64,000 nt of DNA from Pseudomonas sp. NFACC02 (GTDB lineage: Bacteria > Pseudomonadota > Gammaproteobacteria > Pseudomonadales > Pseudomonadaceae): assembly GCF_900110765.1 (NCBI RefSeq), contig NZ_FOEO01000030.1:1-64000 (forward strand), written 5' to 3'. How positions within the stretch are numbered: the first letter of the stretch is position 1; each line of letters opens with the position of its first letter. Shown here piece after piece: positions 9,054 through 19,297 of the stretch. Under the pieces are notes generated by a model, which searched no databases, had not been told where the DNA came from, and saw only the letters and a list, made by a program, of their open reading frames with translations. The translations under genes were made by a program, and so were the position numbers.

Positions 9054-9075
9054 GTATCAGGCGTTTCGCACCCGT

Positions 9076-9837
9076 TCACTCCAGTCTGCGGCGCAGCAGA
9101 TAGGTGTCCATGATCCAGCCCTTCGCCGCTCGCGCGGCGTTGCGCGTGCGCTTGATCTGCTCGCAGACCTCCCGCAGCGGACCGGCTATCAGGATTTCAT
9201 CCGGCGTCCCCAGATAAGCGCCCCAATAGATGTGCAAGTCCTGGTCGACGAACCGGTCGAAGGCGGTCTGTGCATCCAGCATCACCACCACATTGTCGAG
9301 ATCGGCGCCTTGCTGACGGGCCAGACGCCGACCCGTGGTGATCTGGACGGGCTCACCGATACGGTTCAACGCCACACGGTGTTGCGCCGCCAGGGCCTGG
9401 ACACTGGTGATGCCCGGGATGACTTCGTAGTCGAACACCTGTCGGCCTCGCGTCAGCACGTGCTCAAGAATCCGCAGCGTACTGTCGTACAACGCCGGAT
9501 CGCCCCAGACCAGAAACCCGCCAGTTTCGTCTTCCCCGACTTCATCGGCGATCAACTGCTCGAACAGCGCCGCACGCTGCTCGTGCCACTGCTCGATGCC
9601 ATTGCGGTAGGACAGCGGATCCGCTTCGCGCGCAGGGTCACGCACCTGAACCAGCCGGTAATCATCACCCTCAATGTACTGCTCGCACATCTCCCGGCGC
9701 AGCCGCAACAGATCGTCGTTGGCGTATCCCTTGTCGAGAATGAAAAACACCTTCGCGCGGTTCAGCGCCTTGATGGCCTGAACCGTGATGTGGTCCGGAT
9801 TGCCCGCGCCGATGCCGATGACGAGGATTTTTTTCAT
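9076..9837 (-). CDS. cobF: Precorrin-6A synthase (deacetylating), CobF
   Basis: 253 residues of the tetrapyrrole methylase fold. The N-terminal GIGAGNPDHIT is the glycine-rich methylase motif, FLVWGDPALYDST is the second family signature, and VIPGITSVQALAAQHR is the third. CobF uses SAM to methylate C-1 of precorrin-5 and release acetate in the aerobic cobalamin pathway. It is separated from the other cob genes, none of which is in the window. It follows hicB on the same strand by 27 bases, so it could be read from the hicAB promoter. Convergent with the glycosyltransferase. Confidence 0.9.
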   Translation of the reverse strand: MKKILVIGIGAGNPDHITVQAIKALNRAKVFFILDKGYANDDLLRLRREMCEQYIEGDDYRLVQVRDPAREADPLSYRNGIEQWHEQRAALFEQLIADEVGEDETGGFLVWGDPALYDSTLRILEHVLTRGRQVFDYEVIPGITSVQALAAQHRVALNRIGEPVQITTGRRLARQQGADLDNVVVMLDAQTAFDRFVDQDLHIYWGAYLGTPDEILIAGPLREVCEQIKRTRNAARAAKGWIMDTYLLRRRLE

Positions 9838-9864
9838 GAGCGTCCTTTTTGAGGGTTCGACGAC

Positions 9865-10266
9865 CTACTCATGCAACTCTCGCAGTGCCGCCGTTGCCAG
9901 AAACCCCGAACGGGAACTGTAGCGTTGATCACTTCTGACGCGCGCGTCGATCCGTTCAAGCAAAAACTCCGGCAACGTTGCGTTGAAGCGAACCGCCTTA
10001 CCGAAATAAGGCGTCACGTCGATTTCGATGACGGCCCACACACCCCCCTCATAATCAGGGTTGGCCATGTGCGCATCGATGTCTTTCGCTTCGGGCAACG
10101 GGTCGCCATCGGCGACCAGCCCTTCGAAATGCAAGGCTAATGCTTCCTTGGTGTTATCCAGTGCCTGGGCGACCGTCGCACCAGCGGAAAAACAACCCGG
10201 TATGTCGGGGATGGTTACGCCATACACCGAATCGGGATCCTTGTGCAGAACCACCGGTAGTTTCAT
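9865..10266 (-). CDS. hicB: HicB-family antitoxin
   Basis: 133 residues. The N-terminal part (about 1-70) has the HicB signature: a YGVTIPDIPGCFSAG strand-loop and the following helix of a degenerate RNase H fold. The C-terminal part (about 90-130; LPEFLLERIDARV) looks like a ribbon-helix-helix DNA-binding domain, so it should neutralise HicA and repress the operon. It starts 37 bases after hicA. The gene order toxin-then-antitoxin is normal for hic loci. Confidence 0.88.
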   Translation of the reverse strand: MKLPVVLHKDPDSVYGVTIPDIPGCFSAGATVAQALDNTKEALALHFEGLVADGDPLPEAKDIDAHMANPDYEGGVWAVIEIDVTPYFGKAVRFNATLPEFLLERIDARVRSDQRYSSRSGFLATAALRELHE

Positions 10267-10303
10267 GTTCGATTCCTTTTGATTCGCGCGGGGCCCCAGG
10301 TAT

Positions 10304-10486
10304 TCATTTGAGGCCAGCCTGTTTCATGATGTTGTGCACTGTCCCTTTGGGCAGGTCGTCCTTGGGGTGTGGGACTGTCACGCGCCCTTTCTTGGAAGGG
10401 TGCTTGTATTGAGAGTGACTGCCACGTACCTCAACCAGAAACCAGCCATCCGCCTCGATCCTCTTGATCATCTCCCTGCTACGCAT
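10304..10486 (-). CDS. hicA: HicA-family mRNA interferase toxin
   Basis: 60 residues with the HicA double-stranded-RNA-binding-like fold. The catalytic His24 is in the RGSHSQYKHP segment, preceded by the typical GW..V.VRGSH pattern and followed by VTVPHPKDDLPKGT. The ATG at 10486 is preferred over one 13 codons upstream because AAGGGA lies about 8 bases before it and the protein then has the usual HicA length. HicA cleaves mRNA when free of HicB. Confidence 0.88.
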   Translation of the reverse strand: MRSREMIKRIEADGWFLVEVRGSHSQYKHPSKKGRVTVPHPKDDLPKGTVHNIMKQAGLK

Positions 10487-10633
10487 CAGCCTATCCCTTA
10501 ATTGACTGATGTGTATAGTACACACTGAAAGTTTGCCAACCCTTGAGCTTGGCCATTTTTGTCAGACCAGATGTAACCGACGCTCAATTAGTGCACATTA
10601 AGCCCAGGCTCTTCCCAGAATCACGGCAGCAGC

Positions 10634-11539
10634 ATGACCAAAACAACAAAAGGCACTGACCCTTCCTACGAGTTGATGGACGACCACAACGGCCTGTCGA
10701 TCATCTACCGCGAACATGGCTTTCCCTGCCCGCTGGTGCGCTGGCATTTCCACAAGGAGTACGAGCTGCACCTGATCGTGGCCAGCTCCGGCAAGGTGTT
10801 CGTCGGGGATTACATCGGCAACTTCTATCCCGGCACGCTGTTTCTGACAGGACCCAACCTGCCGCATAACTGGATCAGCCAGGTCGGGGAAGACGAGGTC
10901 GTTGCCAAGCGGGACATGCTGGTGAACTTCACCGAGGAACTGCTGGAAAGCGGTAATCAGGTCTTCGCTGAGCTCAAGACCCTGGCGCCGCTGCTGGAAC
11001 GTGCGCAGTACGGTATCGAGTTTCGCTGCAAACGCACGATCCGTCAGGCGATGAAGCTGATGCAGAAGATCGCCGACTCCTCCGGGATGACCCGCCTGGG
11101 CCACTTCTTCATCCTGCTCGAACTGCTCGCCGCCAGCGACGACTTTCAGTTGCTGTCAGGCACCACGGCTTCGCAGCTGTCTGACGATCACGCGGTCGAG
11201 CGCACGAACAAGGCGGTCGATTACATCTTCACCCACTATGCGCGGGAACTGACCCTCGAAGAGGTCGCCGACCACCTGGGAATGAAGCCCACCTATTTCT
11301 CCCGAGTCTTCAAGCAGGCCACAGGGCGGACGTTCGTCGAGTTCGTCAATCGCCTGCGCATCAGCAAGTCCTGCGAACTGCTGGCCGACGGCGAGAAACC
11401 GGTGACCGATGTGTGTTTCGAGTCCGGTTTCAACAATATTTCCAACTTCAACCGGCGCTTTCAGAAGCTCAAAGGGATGACGCCCTCGCACTATCGGCGC
11501 CTCGCCGTGCAACGTCTGACAGAGCAAAACCTGTACTGA
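10634..11539 (+). CDS. mtlR: MtlR, AraC-family activator of the mannitol operon
   Basis: 301 residues. The N-terminal cupin-type effector domain (about 20-160; HFHKEYELHLIVASSG, GPNLPHNW) matches MtlR of P. fluorescens. The C-terminal AraC/XylS DNA-binding domain has two helix-turn-helix units (LTLEEVADHLGMKPTYFSRV and VTDVCFESGFNNISNFNRRF). It lies directly upstream of and in the same direction as mtlE, and should activate the polyol genes when mannitol, arabitol or glucitol is present. Confidence 0.9.
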   Translation: MTKTTKGTDPSYELMDDHNGLSIIYREHGFPCPLVRWHFHKEYELHLIVASSGKVFVGDYIGNFYPGTLFLTGPNLPHNWISQVGEDEVVAKRDMLVNFTEELLESGNQVFAELKTLAPLLERAQYGIEFRCKRTIRQAMKLMQKIADSSGMTRLGHFFILLELLAASDDFQLLSGTTASQLSDDHAVERTNKAVDYIFTHYARELTLEEVADHLGMKPTYFSRVFKQATGRTFVEFVNRLRISKSCELLADGEKPVTDVCFESGFNNISNFNRRFQKLKGMTPSHYRRLAVQRLTEQNLY

Positions 11540-11665
11540 TTCACTCGCTTGCCGCCTCCTTCTACTACGCTGGAACTGCGCCGGAGCCTGCCGGAACGCC
11601 GTTTCGGCGTGTCGCCGTTTGAACGACCAGTGCAAAAAAGTATCAGTTCAAGTGTGTCGCAGGAT

Positions 11666-11694
11666 TTGTCAATGTCCGTGCAGACCGTTGTAAT
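11666..11694 (+). promoter_or_regulatory. Candidate sigma-70 promoter of mtlEFGKDYZ
   Basis: TTGTCA at 11666-11671 and TGTAAT at 11689-11694 are spaced by 17 bases and lie about 90 bases before the mtlE start. Each differs from consensus at one position. Just upstream and inside the spacer are TGTGTCGCAG (11653) and TGTCCGTGCAG (11673), a loose direct repeat spaced two helical turns apart that could be MtlR half-sites. The operator assignment is speculative. Confidence 0.5.
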
Positions 11695-11781
11695 CAACTG
11701 ACCTTCTTCCATGTCTCCGGAAGGAACAAAAACAATAACCGAGCTTCTGCCGTCCCTCGGGACACAGAAGAGGAGTGATAA

Positions 11782-13104
11782 ATGAAGACCTCTGCAAAAG
11801 TTCTGCTGGCTGGCACCTGTCTGACACTCTCAACCCTGGCCACCCTGGCTGAAGCGGGCGACGTGACCATCGCCACCGTCAACAACAGCGACATGATCCG
11901 CATGCAGCGGCTGTCGAAAACCTTCGAAGAACAGCATCCCGACATCAAGCTCAAGTGGGTCGTGCTCGAAGAGAACGTGCTGCGCCAACGTCTGACCACC
12001 GACATCGCCACCAAGGGCGGTCAGTTCGACGTGCTGACCATCGGCATGTACGAAGCCTCACTCTGGGGCGCCAAGGGTTGGTTGAAGGAAATGGACAACC
12101 TGCCTGCGTCCTACGCTCTGGATGACGTGTTTCCCTCAGTGCGCGACGGCCTGTCGGTCGACGGCAAACTCTATGCCCTGCCGTTCTACGCCGAGAGTTC
12201 GATCACCTACTACCGCAAAGACCTGTTCAAGGCCGCCGGCCTGACCATGCCGGAACGTCCCACCTGGACCCAGATTGCCGAATTCGCTGACAAACTCACC
12301 GACAAATCGAAAGAACAGTACGGCATCTGCCTGCGCGGCAAGGCGGGCTGGGGTGAGAACATGGCGCTGATCACCACCGTGGCCAACGCCTTCGGTGCGC
12401 GCTGGTTCGACGAACAGTGGAAACCGCAGTTCGATCAGCCTGAGTGGAAAAACGCGCTGACGTTCTACACCAACGTGATGAAGAAAGACGGCCCTCCCGG
12501 CGCCTCGAGCAACGGCTTCAACGAAAACCTGGCGCTGTTCAACAGTGGCAAATGCGCCATCTGGGTGGACGCCAGCGTCGCCGGCTCGTTTGTGACCGAC
12601 AAGTCGCAGAGCAAGGTGGCCGACAGCGTAGGCTTCACCTATGCGCCTCACGAAGTGACCGACAAAGGGTCGGCGTGGTTGTACTCGTGGGCCCTGGCCA
12701 TACCGACCAGTGCCAAGAACGACAAGGATGCGCGCGCCTTCACCGAGTGGGCGACATCCAAAGAATACGCCGCGTTGGTGGCCGAGAAAGACGGCGTCTC
12801 CAATGTGCCGCCAGGCACGCGCGCGTCGACCTATACCGATGCGTACAAGCAAGCGGCGCCGTTCGCCAACATCACCCTGGAATCGCTCAAGGCCGTGACG
12901 CCCAAAGCACCGACCCTCAAGCCTGTGCCCTACGTCGGCATCCAGTTGGTGACCATTCCCGAGTTCCAGTCGATCGGTACCTCCGTGGGCCAGCAGTTCT
13001 CTGCGGCGCTGGTAGGCACCTCTTCCGTCGACCAGGCACTGACCAATGCGCAAAGCGTGACCGAACGTGAAATGAAGCGAGCCGGTTACCCGAAAAAGGG
13101 ATAA
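11782..13104 (+). CDS. mtlE: MtlE, periplasmic polyol-binding protein of an ABC importer
   Basis: 440 residues, family 1 extracellular solute-binding protein. A signal peptide runs to about residue 24 (KVLLAGTCLTLSTLATLAEA, then GD). The body has the two-lobe pattern with YALPFYAESS and AIWVDASVAGSF segments of the mannitol/sorbitol binders. GAGGAG lies 6 bases before the ATG. First gene of the transport block and followed by mtlF after 78 bases. It should capture mannitol, glucitol or arabitol in the periplasm. Confidence 0.92.
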   Translation: MKTSAKVLLAGTCLTLSTLATLAEAGDVTIATVNNSDMIRMQRLSKTFEEQHPDIKLKWVVLEENVLRQRLTTDIATKGGQFDVLTIGMYEASLWGAKGWLKEMDNLPASYALDDVFPSVRDGLSVDGKLYALPFYAESSITYYRKDLFKAAGLTMPERPTWTQIAEFADKLTDKSKEQYGICLRGKAGWGENMALITTVANAFGARWFDEQWKPQFDQPEWKNALTFYTNVMKKDGPPGASSNGFNENLALFNSGKCAIWVDASVAGSFVTDKSQSKVADSVGFTYAPHEVTDKGSAWLYSWALAIPTSAKNDKDARAFTEWATSKEYAALVAEKDGVSNVPPGTRASTYTDAYKQAAPFANITLESLKAVTPKAPTLKPVPYVGIQLVTIPEFQSIGTSVGQQFSAALVGTSSVDQALTNAQSVTEREMKRAGYPKKG

Positions 13105-13182
13105 CGCACGTCGCTTCAAGGCAGCAGTTGGCGCCCTGTCGCTGCTGCCACGCTCACGCTTTCGTCCCGGTTCGGAGTCATC

Positions 13183-14115
13183 ATGAACACGTCAACCATT
13201 CCCCCTCGTACGGCCGCGGCCGATGAAACGTCCCACGCCAAGGGCAGCGTCACCAAACCTGGCTGGTTTCTGGTCAGTCCCTCGGTGCTGTTGCTGCTGG
13301 TCTGGATGATCGTCCCGCTGGGCATGACCATCTACTTCTCGCTGATTCGCTACAACTTGCTGAACCCGGGCGAAAACGAATTCGTCGGGCTCGAGAACTT
13401 CGAATTTTTCGTCACCGACGCAGGGTTTTTACCCGGCGCCATGAACACCCTGTTGCTGGTCGGCAGCGTTCTGGCCATCAGCGTGATCCTCGGCGTATTG
13501 ATCTCGGCGTTGCTGGAGGCCAGCGAGTTTCTGGGCCGCGGCATCGTGCGCGTATTGCTGATCTCGCCGTTCTTCATCATGCCCACGGTGAGCGCGCTGA
13601 TCTGGAAGAACCTGATTTTTCACCCGGTTTCCGGCATTCTCGCCTCGGTCTGGAAGCTGTTCGGGGCGCAGCCCGTGGATTGGCTGGCCAATTACCCGAT
13701 GCTATCGATCATCATCATCGTCTCCTGGCAGTGGCTGCCGTTCGCCATCCTGATCCTGATGACCGCCATGCAGTCCCTTGACCAGGAACAGAAAGAAGCC
13801 GCGCGCCTGGACGGTGCGGGTCCCATCGCGATCTTCTGGCACCTGACCCTGCCACACCTGGCGCGCCCCATCGCCGTGGTGGTGATGATCGAAACCATCT
13901 TCCTGCTGTCGGTGTTCGCGGAAATCTTCACCACCACCAACGGCGGCCCAGGCTTCGCTTCAACCAACCTTGCGTACCTGATCTACAACCAGGCGCTGTT
14001 GCAATTCGACGTGGGCATGGCATCGGCAGGCGGCTTGATTGCCGTGGTCATCGCCAATATTGCCGCCATCATCCTGATCCGGATGATCGGCAAAAACCTC
14101 ACCGACAAGTCTTGA
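13183..14115 (+). CDS. mtlF: MtlF, polyol ABC transporter permease
   Basis: 310 residues, a MalF-type inner-membrane permease with six predicted membrane segments after a hydrophilic N-terminal tail. The EAA loop that docks on the ATPase is EQKEAARLDGAGPIAIFWHL near residue 205. It forms the channel with MtlG. The next gene begins 10 bases after its stop. Confidence 0.92.
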   Translation: MNTSTIPPRTAAADETSHAKGSVTKPGWFLVSPSVLLLLVWMIVPLGMTIYFSLIRYNLLNPGENEFVGLENFEFFVTDAGFLPGAMNTLLLVGSVLAISVILGVLISALLEASEFLGRGIVRVLLISPFFIMPTVSALIWKNLIFHPVSGILASVWKLFGAQPVDWLANYPMLSIIIIVSWQWLPFAILILMTAMQSLDQEQKEAARLDGAGPIAIFWHLTLPHLARPIAVVVMIETIFLLSVFAEIFTTTNGGPGFASTNLAYLIYNQALLQFDVGMASAGGLIAVVIANIAAIILIRMIGKNLTDKS

Positions 14116-14125
14116 GGGCAAGGTC

Positions 14126-14959
14126 ATGATGACGCTCAAACAATCCCGTCGCCTGCAAAGCGTGCTGCTCGGCACCTTGTCGTGGGTGATCGCTGCGCTG
14201 ATTTTCTTCCCGATCTTCTGGATGGTACTGACCAGCTTCAAGACCGAGATCGACGCGTTCGCCACGCCGCCACAGTTCATCTTCACGCCGACGCTGGAAA
14301 ATTACCTGCACATTCAGGAACGCAGCGATTACTTCCACTTTGCCTGGAACTCGATCCTGATTTCCTTCAGCGCCACGATCCTGTGCCTGCTGATCGCGGT
14401 GCCAGCCGCGTATTCCATGGCGTTCTTTGAAACCAAACGGACCAAGAGCACGTTGCTGTGGATGCTGTCCACCAAAATGCTGCCGCCGGTCGGCGTGTTG
14501 ATGCCGATCTACCTGCTGGCCAAGACATTCGGCCTGCTCGACTCGCGCATCGCGTTGATCGTGATCTACACCCTGATCAACCTGCCGATCGTGGTCTGGA
14601 TGATTTACACCTACTTCAAGGACATTCCCGGCGAAATTCTCGAGGCTTCCCGACTGGATGGCGCGACCACCCGCCAGGAAATCTTCAAGGTGTTGATCCC
14701 GATCTGCAAAGGCGGCCTGGCTTCCACGGCACTGTTGTCGTTGATCCTGTGCTGGAACGAAGCATTCTGGTCCTTGAACCTGACCTCGTCCAACGCCGCG
14801 CCACTGACCGCCTTGATCGCTTCGTACTCAAGCCCTGAAGGGCTGTTCTGGGCCAAGTTGTCAGCGGTGTCGACACTGGCCTGTGCGCCGATCCTGATCT
14901 TCGGCTGGATCAGTCAGAAACAGTTGGTGCGCGGCCTGTCGTTCGGTGCCGTGAAATGA
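14126..14959 (+). CDS. mtlG: MtlG, polyol ABC transporter permease
   Basis: 277 residues, a MalG-type permease with six predicted membrane segments and the EAA loop (GEILEASRLDGATTRQEIFK, about residues 170-190). Two consecutive ATG codons begin the frame at 14126. It pairs with MtlF. A REP-like palindrome separates it from mtlK, the gene of its ATPase. Confidence 0.92.
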   Translation: MMTLKQSRRLQSVLLGTLSWVIAALIFFPIFWMVLTSFKTEIDAFATPPQFIFTPTLENYLHIQERSDYFHFAWNSILISFSATILCLLIAVPAAYSMAFFETKRTKSTLLWMLSTKMLPPVGVLMPIYLLAKTFGLLDSRIALIVIYTLINLPIVVWMIYTYFKDIPGEILEASRLDGATTRQEIFKVLIPICKGGLASTALLSLILCWNEAFWSLNLTSSNAAPLTALIASYSSPEGLFWAKLSAVSTLACAPILIFGWISQKQLVRGLSFGAVK

Positions 14960-14974
14960 TCGAGAACACGATGG

Positions 14975-15043
14975 TTCCCACGCTTTGCGTCCAGTCGCTG
15001 ACGCAGAGCGTCGATGGATGCATGCCCACGCGAAGCGTGGGAA
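14975..15043. repeat. REP-like palindrome between mtlG and mtlK
   Basis: TTCCCACGCTTTGCGT (14975-14990) and ACGCGAAGCGTGGGAA (15028-15043) are inverted copies with one mismatch, enclosing a smaller GACGCAGAGCGTC palindrome at 14999-15011. The same family recurs near 59220. Inside an operon such a structure can protect the upstream mRNA or damp downstream expression. Confidence 0.65.
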
Positions 15044-15098
15044 CGATCCTGTTCAGTACCCTTTGTGATGTATTTGAAGAATAAGACTGGAGCCCCAC

Positions 15099-16202
<1,104 letters not shown>

Positions 16203-16235
16203 GCCGACGCCCCTCAAGAATCCGAGACCGTAGTC

Positions 16236-17753
16236 ATGAAACTGAACAAGCAGAATCTTTCTAACCTGGGTGCTGGCATTGCGGTGCCCGCCTACGCCCT
16301 TGAAGACCGTCGTCAGGGCATCGCCCACATCGGTGTGGGTGGTTTCCATCGTGCGCATCAGGCGTTCTATACCGACGCCCTCATGTCTCTCGGTGCGCAG
16401 GACAAGAGCGGTGAAGGCCTGGACTGGGCCATCTGTGGCGTCAGTCTGCGCGAGGAAGACCGCGCCAATTTCGAAGCCCTGAAGAGCCAGGACTTTCTGT
16501 TCACGCTGTTCGAACTGGGTGATACCCCGGACACCGAAACCCGCATCATCGGCTCCATGAGCCAAATGCTGATGTCCACCGACAATGACCTGGCGCTGAT
16601 CGACAAGCTCGCCAGCCCGGAGATCCGCATCGTCTCCTTGACCATCACCGAAGGCGGTTACTGCATCGACGACAGCACCGGCGAGTTCATGAGCCACCTG
16701 CCGCAGATCCAGCATGACCTGCAGCACCCGGCCACACCGAAGACCGTGTTCGGTTACCTGTGCGCCGCACTGGCCAAACGCCGCGCCGAAGGCACTCCGG
16801 CGTTCACGCTGATGTCCTGCGATAACCTGCCGCACAACGGCGCGGTGACCCGCAAGGCGCTGCTCGCCTTTGCCAAGGAGCGCGATGCCGAGTTGCACGA
16901 CTGGATCGCCGAACACGTCAGCTTCCCCAACGCCATGGTCGACCGCATCACACCGATGACCAGCACGGCGCACCGCCTGCAGCTGCACGACGAAAAAGGC
17001 ATCGATGACGCCTGGCCGGTTGTCTGCGAACCGTTCGTGCAATGGGTGCTGGAAGACAAATTCGTCAACGGTCGTCCGGCCTGGGAGAAAGTCGGCGTGC
17101 AGTTCACCGACGACGTCACGCCTTACGAAGAAATGAAGATCAAGCTGCTCAACGGCAGCCACCTCGCCCTGACCTACCTGGGCGCGTTGAAGGGCTACCG
17201 TTTCGTTCACGAAACCATGAACGATCCGTTGTTCGTCGACTACATCCGCACCTACATGGACCTGGACGTCACCCCGCAACTGGCGCCGGTTCCGGGCATC
17301 GACCTGACCGACTACAAGCAGACGCTGATCGACCGCTTCTCCAATCAGGCCATTGCCGACCAACTGGAGCGTGTGTGCTCCGACGGCTCGTCGAAGTTTC
17401 CCAAATTCACCGTGCCGACCATCAACCGTCTGATCGTCGACGGCGGCAACATGGACCGTGCTTCGCTGGTGGTCGCGGCCTGGGCCTTGTACCTGCAAGG
17501 CAATAAAAACGGCGACTTCAAGGGTGAGAACGGCGTCGATTACAAGGTCGTCGACCCACGTGCCGATTTCTGCAAGGCGCTGGTGGCCGATGACGTGCTG
17601 GTCACTCAGCGCCTGCTGGAAGTCGAAGAAATCTTCGGCGCGGCGATTCCGAAATCCGCCGAATTCGTGGCATCGTTCGAACACAACCTGAACAGCCTGA
17701 AGCAATTGGGCGTCAGCAAAACCCTGGAAAACCTGTTGGCGAAAACCGTCTGA
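16236..17753 (+). CDS. mtlD: Mannitol 2-dehydrogenase
   Basis: 505 residues of the long-chain polyol dehydrogenase family, very similar along its length to the zinc-independent P. fluorescens enzyme. The NAD-binding fold includes IGVGGFHRAHQA, and the catalytic Lys, Asn and His are in EEMKIKLLNGSH near residue 300. It oxidises mannitol to fructose, arabitol to xylulose and glucitol to fructose or sorbose. An insert of about 6 residues after TDALMSLGA and another near the C-terminus make it slightly longer than the 493-residue type enzyme. Confidence 0.94.
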   Translation: MKLNKQNLSNLGAGIAVPAYALEDRRQGIAHIGVGGFHRAHQAFYTDALMSLGAQDKSGEGLDWAICGVSLREEDRANFEALKSQDFLFTLFELGDTPDTETRIIGSMSQMLMSTDNDLALIDKLASPEIRIVSLTITEGGYCIDDSTGEFMSHLPQIQHDLQHPATPKTVFGYLCAALAKRRAEGTPAFTLMSCDNLPHNGAVTRKALLAFAKERDAELHDWIAEHVSFPNAMVDRITPMTSTAHRLQLHDEKGIDDAWPVVCEPFVQWVLEDKFVNGRPAWEKVGVQFTDDVTPYEEMKIKLLNGSHLALTYLGALKGYRFVHETMNDPLFVDYIRTYMDLDVTPQLAPVPGIDLTDYKQTLIDRFSNQAIADQLERVCSDGSSKFPKFTVPTINRLIVDGGNMDRASLVVAAWALYLQGNKNGDFKGENGVDYKVVDPRADFCKALVADDVLVTQRLLEVEEIFGAAIPKSAEFVASFEHNLNSLKQLGVSKTLENLLAKTV

Positions 17754-17792
17754 GCTGACAGGTAAATCTGAGCGCTGGGTAAAGAGGTGAAC

Positions 17793-19274
17793 ATGTTTCT
17801 TGGCATCGATTGCGGCACCCAAGGCACCAAGGCCATTGTCCTTGATGCCGTCAGCGGCAAGGTCCTGGGCGAAGGCTCGGGCGCGCATCACATGATCAGC
17901 GGTGCCAACGGACGCCGCGAGCAGGATGTGCAGGAATGGCTCAACGCCTTCGAGCAGGCCACCGCCGCCGCGCTGGCGCAGGCTGGTATTTCCGGTGCCG
18001 AGATTCAGGCCATCGGCGTGTCCGGGCAGCAACACGGGCTGGTGATGATCGACGAACTGGGCCATGTGTTGCGCCCGGCCAAACTCTGGTGCGACACCGA
18101 GTCCGCTCCGGAAAACGACCGTCTGCTCGACTATTTGGGCGGCGAAGCCGGCTCACTGGAGCGCCTGGGCATTGCCATCGCGCCGGGCTACACCGTGTCC
18201 AAGCTGCTCTGGACCAAGGAGCAGTTCCCCGACCTGTTCGCGCGTATTGACAAGATCCTGCTGCCTCACGACTTCCTGAATTACTGGCTGACCGGGCGCT
18301 GCTGCAGCGAGTTCGGCGACGCTTCGGGGACGGGCTATTTCAACGTCCGTACCCGCGAATGGGACCTCGACATCCTGCAGCACATCGACTCGACAGGCCG
18401 TTTGGTCAAGGCCTTGCCTCAGTTGCTGGATGCCCATGAAGCCGTTGGCAAGATTCTGCCGGCGATCGCTGAGCGCCTGGGCATCAACCCCAACGCCATC
18501 GTTTCCAGTGGCGGCGGCGACAACATGATGGGCGCCATCGGCACCGGCAACATCGCACCGGGCTCGATCACCATGAGCCTGGGTTCCTCCGGCACCGTGT
18601 ATGCTTTTGCCGACGAAGCCAACGTCAGCGCCCAACCGTCGGTGGCGACGTTCTGTTCCTCGTCCGGCGGCTGGTTGCCGCTGATCTGCACCATGAACCT
18701 GACCAATGCCACCAGTGCCATCCGCGAGCTGTTTGCCCTGGACATCGGTGCGTTCAATGCCGCGATCGCCTCCTCGCCCATCGGCGCCCAGGGTGTGCTG
18801 ATGCTGCCCTTCCTCAATGGCGAGCGCGTGCCCGCCCTACCCCACGCCACCGGCAGCATTCTGGGGCTGGACAGCACCAACCTGAATCAGGCCAACCTGT
18901 GCCGCGCGGTGGTCGAGGGTACGACGTTCGGGCTGCGCTACGGTCTGGACTTGCTGCGTGACAGCGGCATCAAAAGCGCTAACATCCGCCTGATTGGCGG
19001 CGGGGCAAAAAGCGCGATCTGGCGCCAGATTGTCGCCGACATTATGGACACCCCGGTGATCTGCACCACCGGCGCCGAGGCCGCGGCGCTGGGCGCAGCG
19101 ATACAGGCGGCGTGGTGCTATTCGCACGCCCGGGGCGCCGGCGAGTCCCTGCAGGCCCTGAGTGAACGTTGCGTCAGCGTCGATCCCGACAGCGAGACCC
19201 GACCGGTGGCCGAGCATGTGGCGGCGTATCAACAGGTCTATCAGCACTACCGCAATCAATTGCAGGGCGTTTAA
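17793..19274 (+). CDS. mtlY: D-xylulokinase of the polyol operon
   Basis: 493 residues, FGGY sugar kinase. The N-terminal phosphate loop is GIDCGTQGTK, SGQQHGLV is the substrate loop, and SLGSSGTVYAF and GGGAKSAIWRQIVAD are the C-terminal FGGY motifs. The start at 17793 is chosen because AGAGGTG precedes it at proper spacing, whereas a GTG two codons earlier has no room for a ribosome site. It phosphorylates the xylulose that MtlD makes from arabitol. In P. fluorescens the equivalent gene is mtlY. Confidence 0.9.
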   Translation: MFLGIDCGTQGTKAIVLDAVSGKVLGEGSGAHHMISGANGRREQDVQEWLNAFEQATAAALAQAGISGAEIQAIGVSGQQHGLVMIDELGHVLRPAKLWCDTESAPENDRLLDYLGGEAGSLERLGIAIAPGYTVSKLLWTKEQFPDLFARIDKILLPHDFLNYWLTGRCCSEFGDASGTGYFNVRTREWDLDILQHIDSTGRLVKALPQLLDAHEAVGKILPAIAERLGINPNAIVSSGGGDNMMGAIGTGNIAPGSITMSLGSSGTVYAFADEANVSAQPSVATFCSSSGGWLPLICTMNLTNATSAIRELFALDIGAFNAAIASSPIGAQGVLMLPFLNGERVPALPHATGSILGLDSTNLNQANLCRAVVEGTTFGLRYGLDLLRDSGIKSANIRLIGGGAKSAIWRQIVADIMDTPVICTTGAEAAALGAAIQAAWCYSHARGAGESLQALSERCVSVDPDSETRPVAEHVAAYQQVYQHYRNQLQGV

Positions 19275-19297
19275 CCCACGCCCTTTATGGAGCCCCT

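Noticed and set aside
9838..10303. Cobalamin riboswitch near cobF
   Set aside because: The DNA upstream of cobF is hicB coding sequence, with no room for or sign of the B12-box structure.
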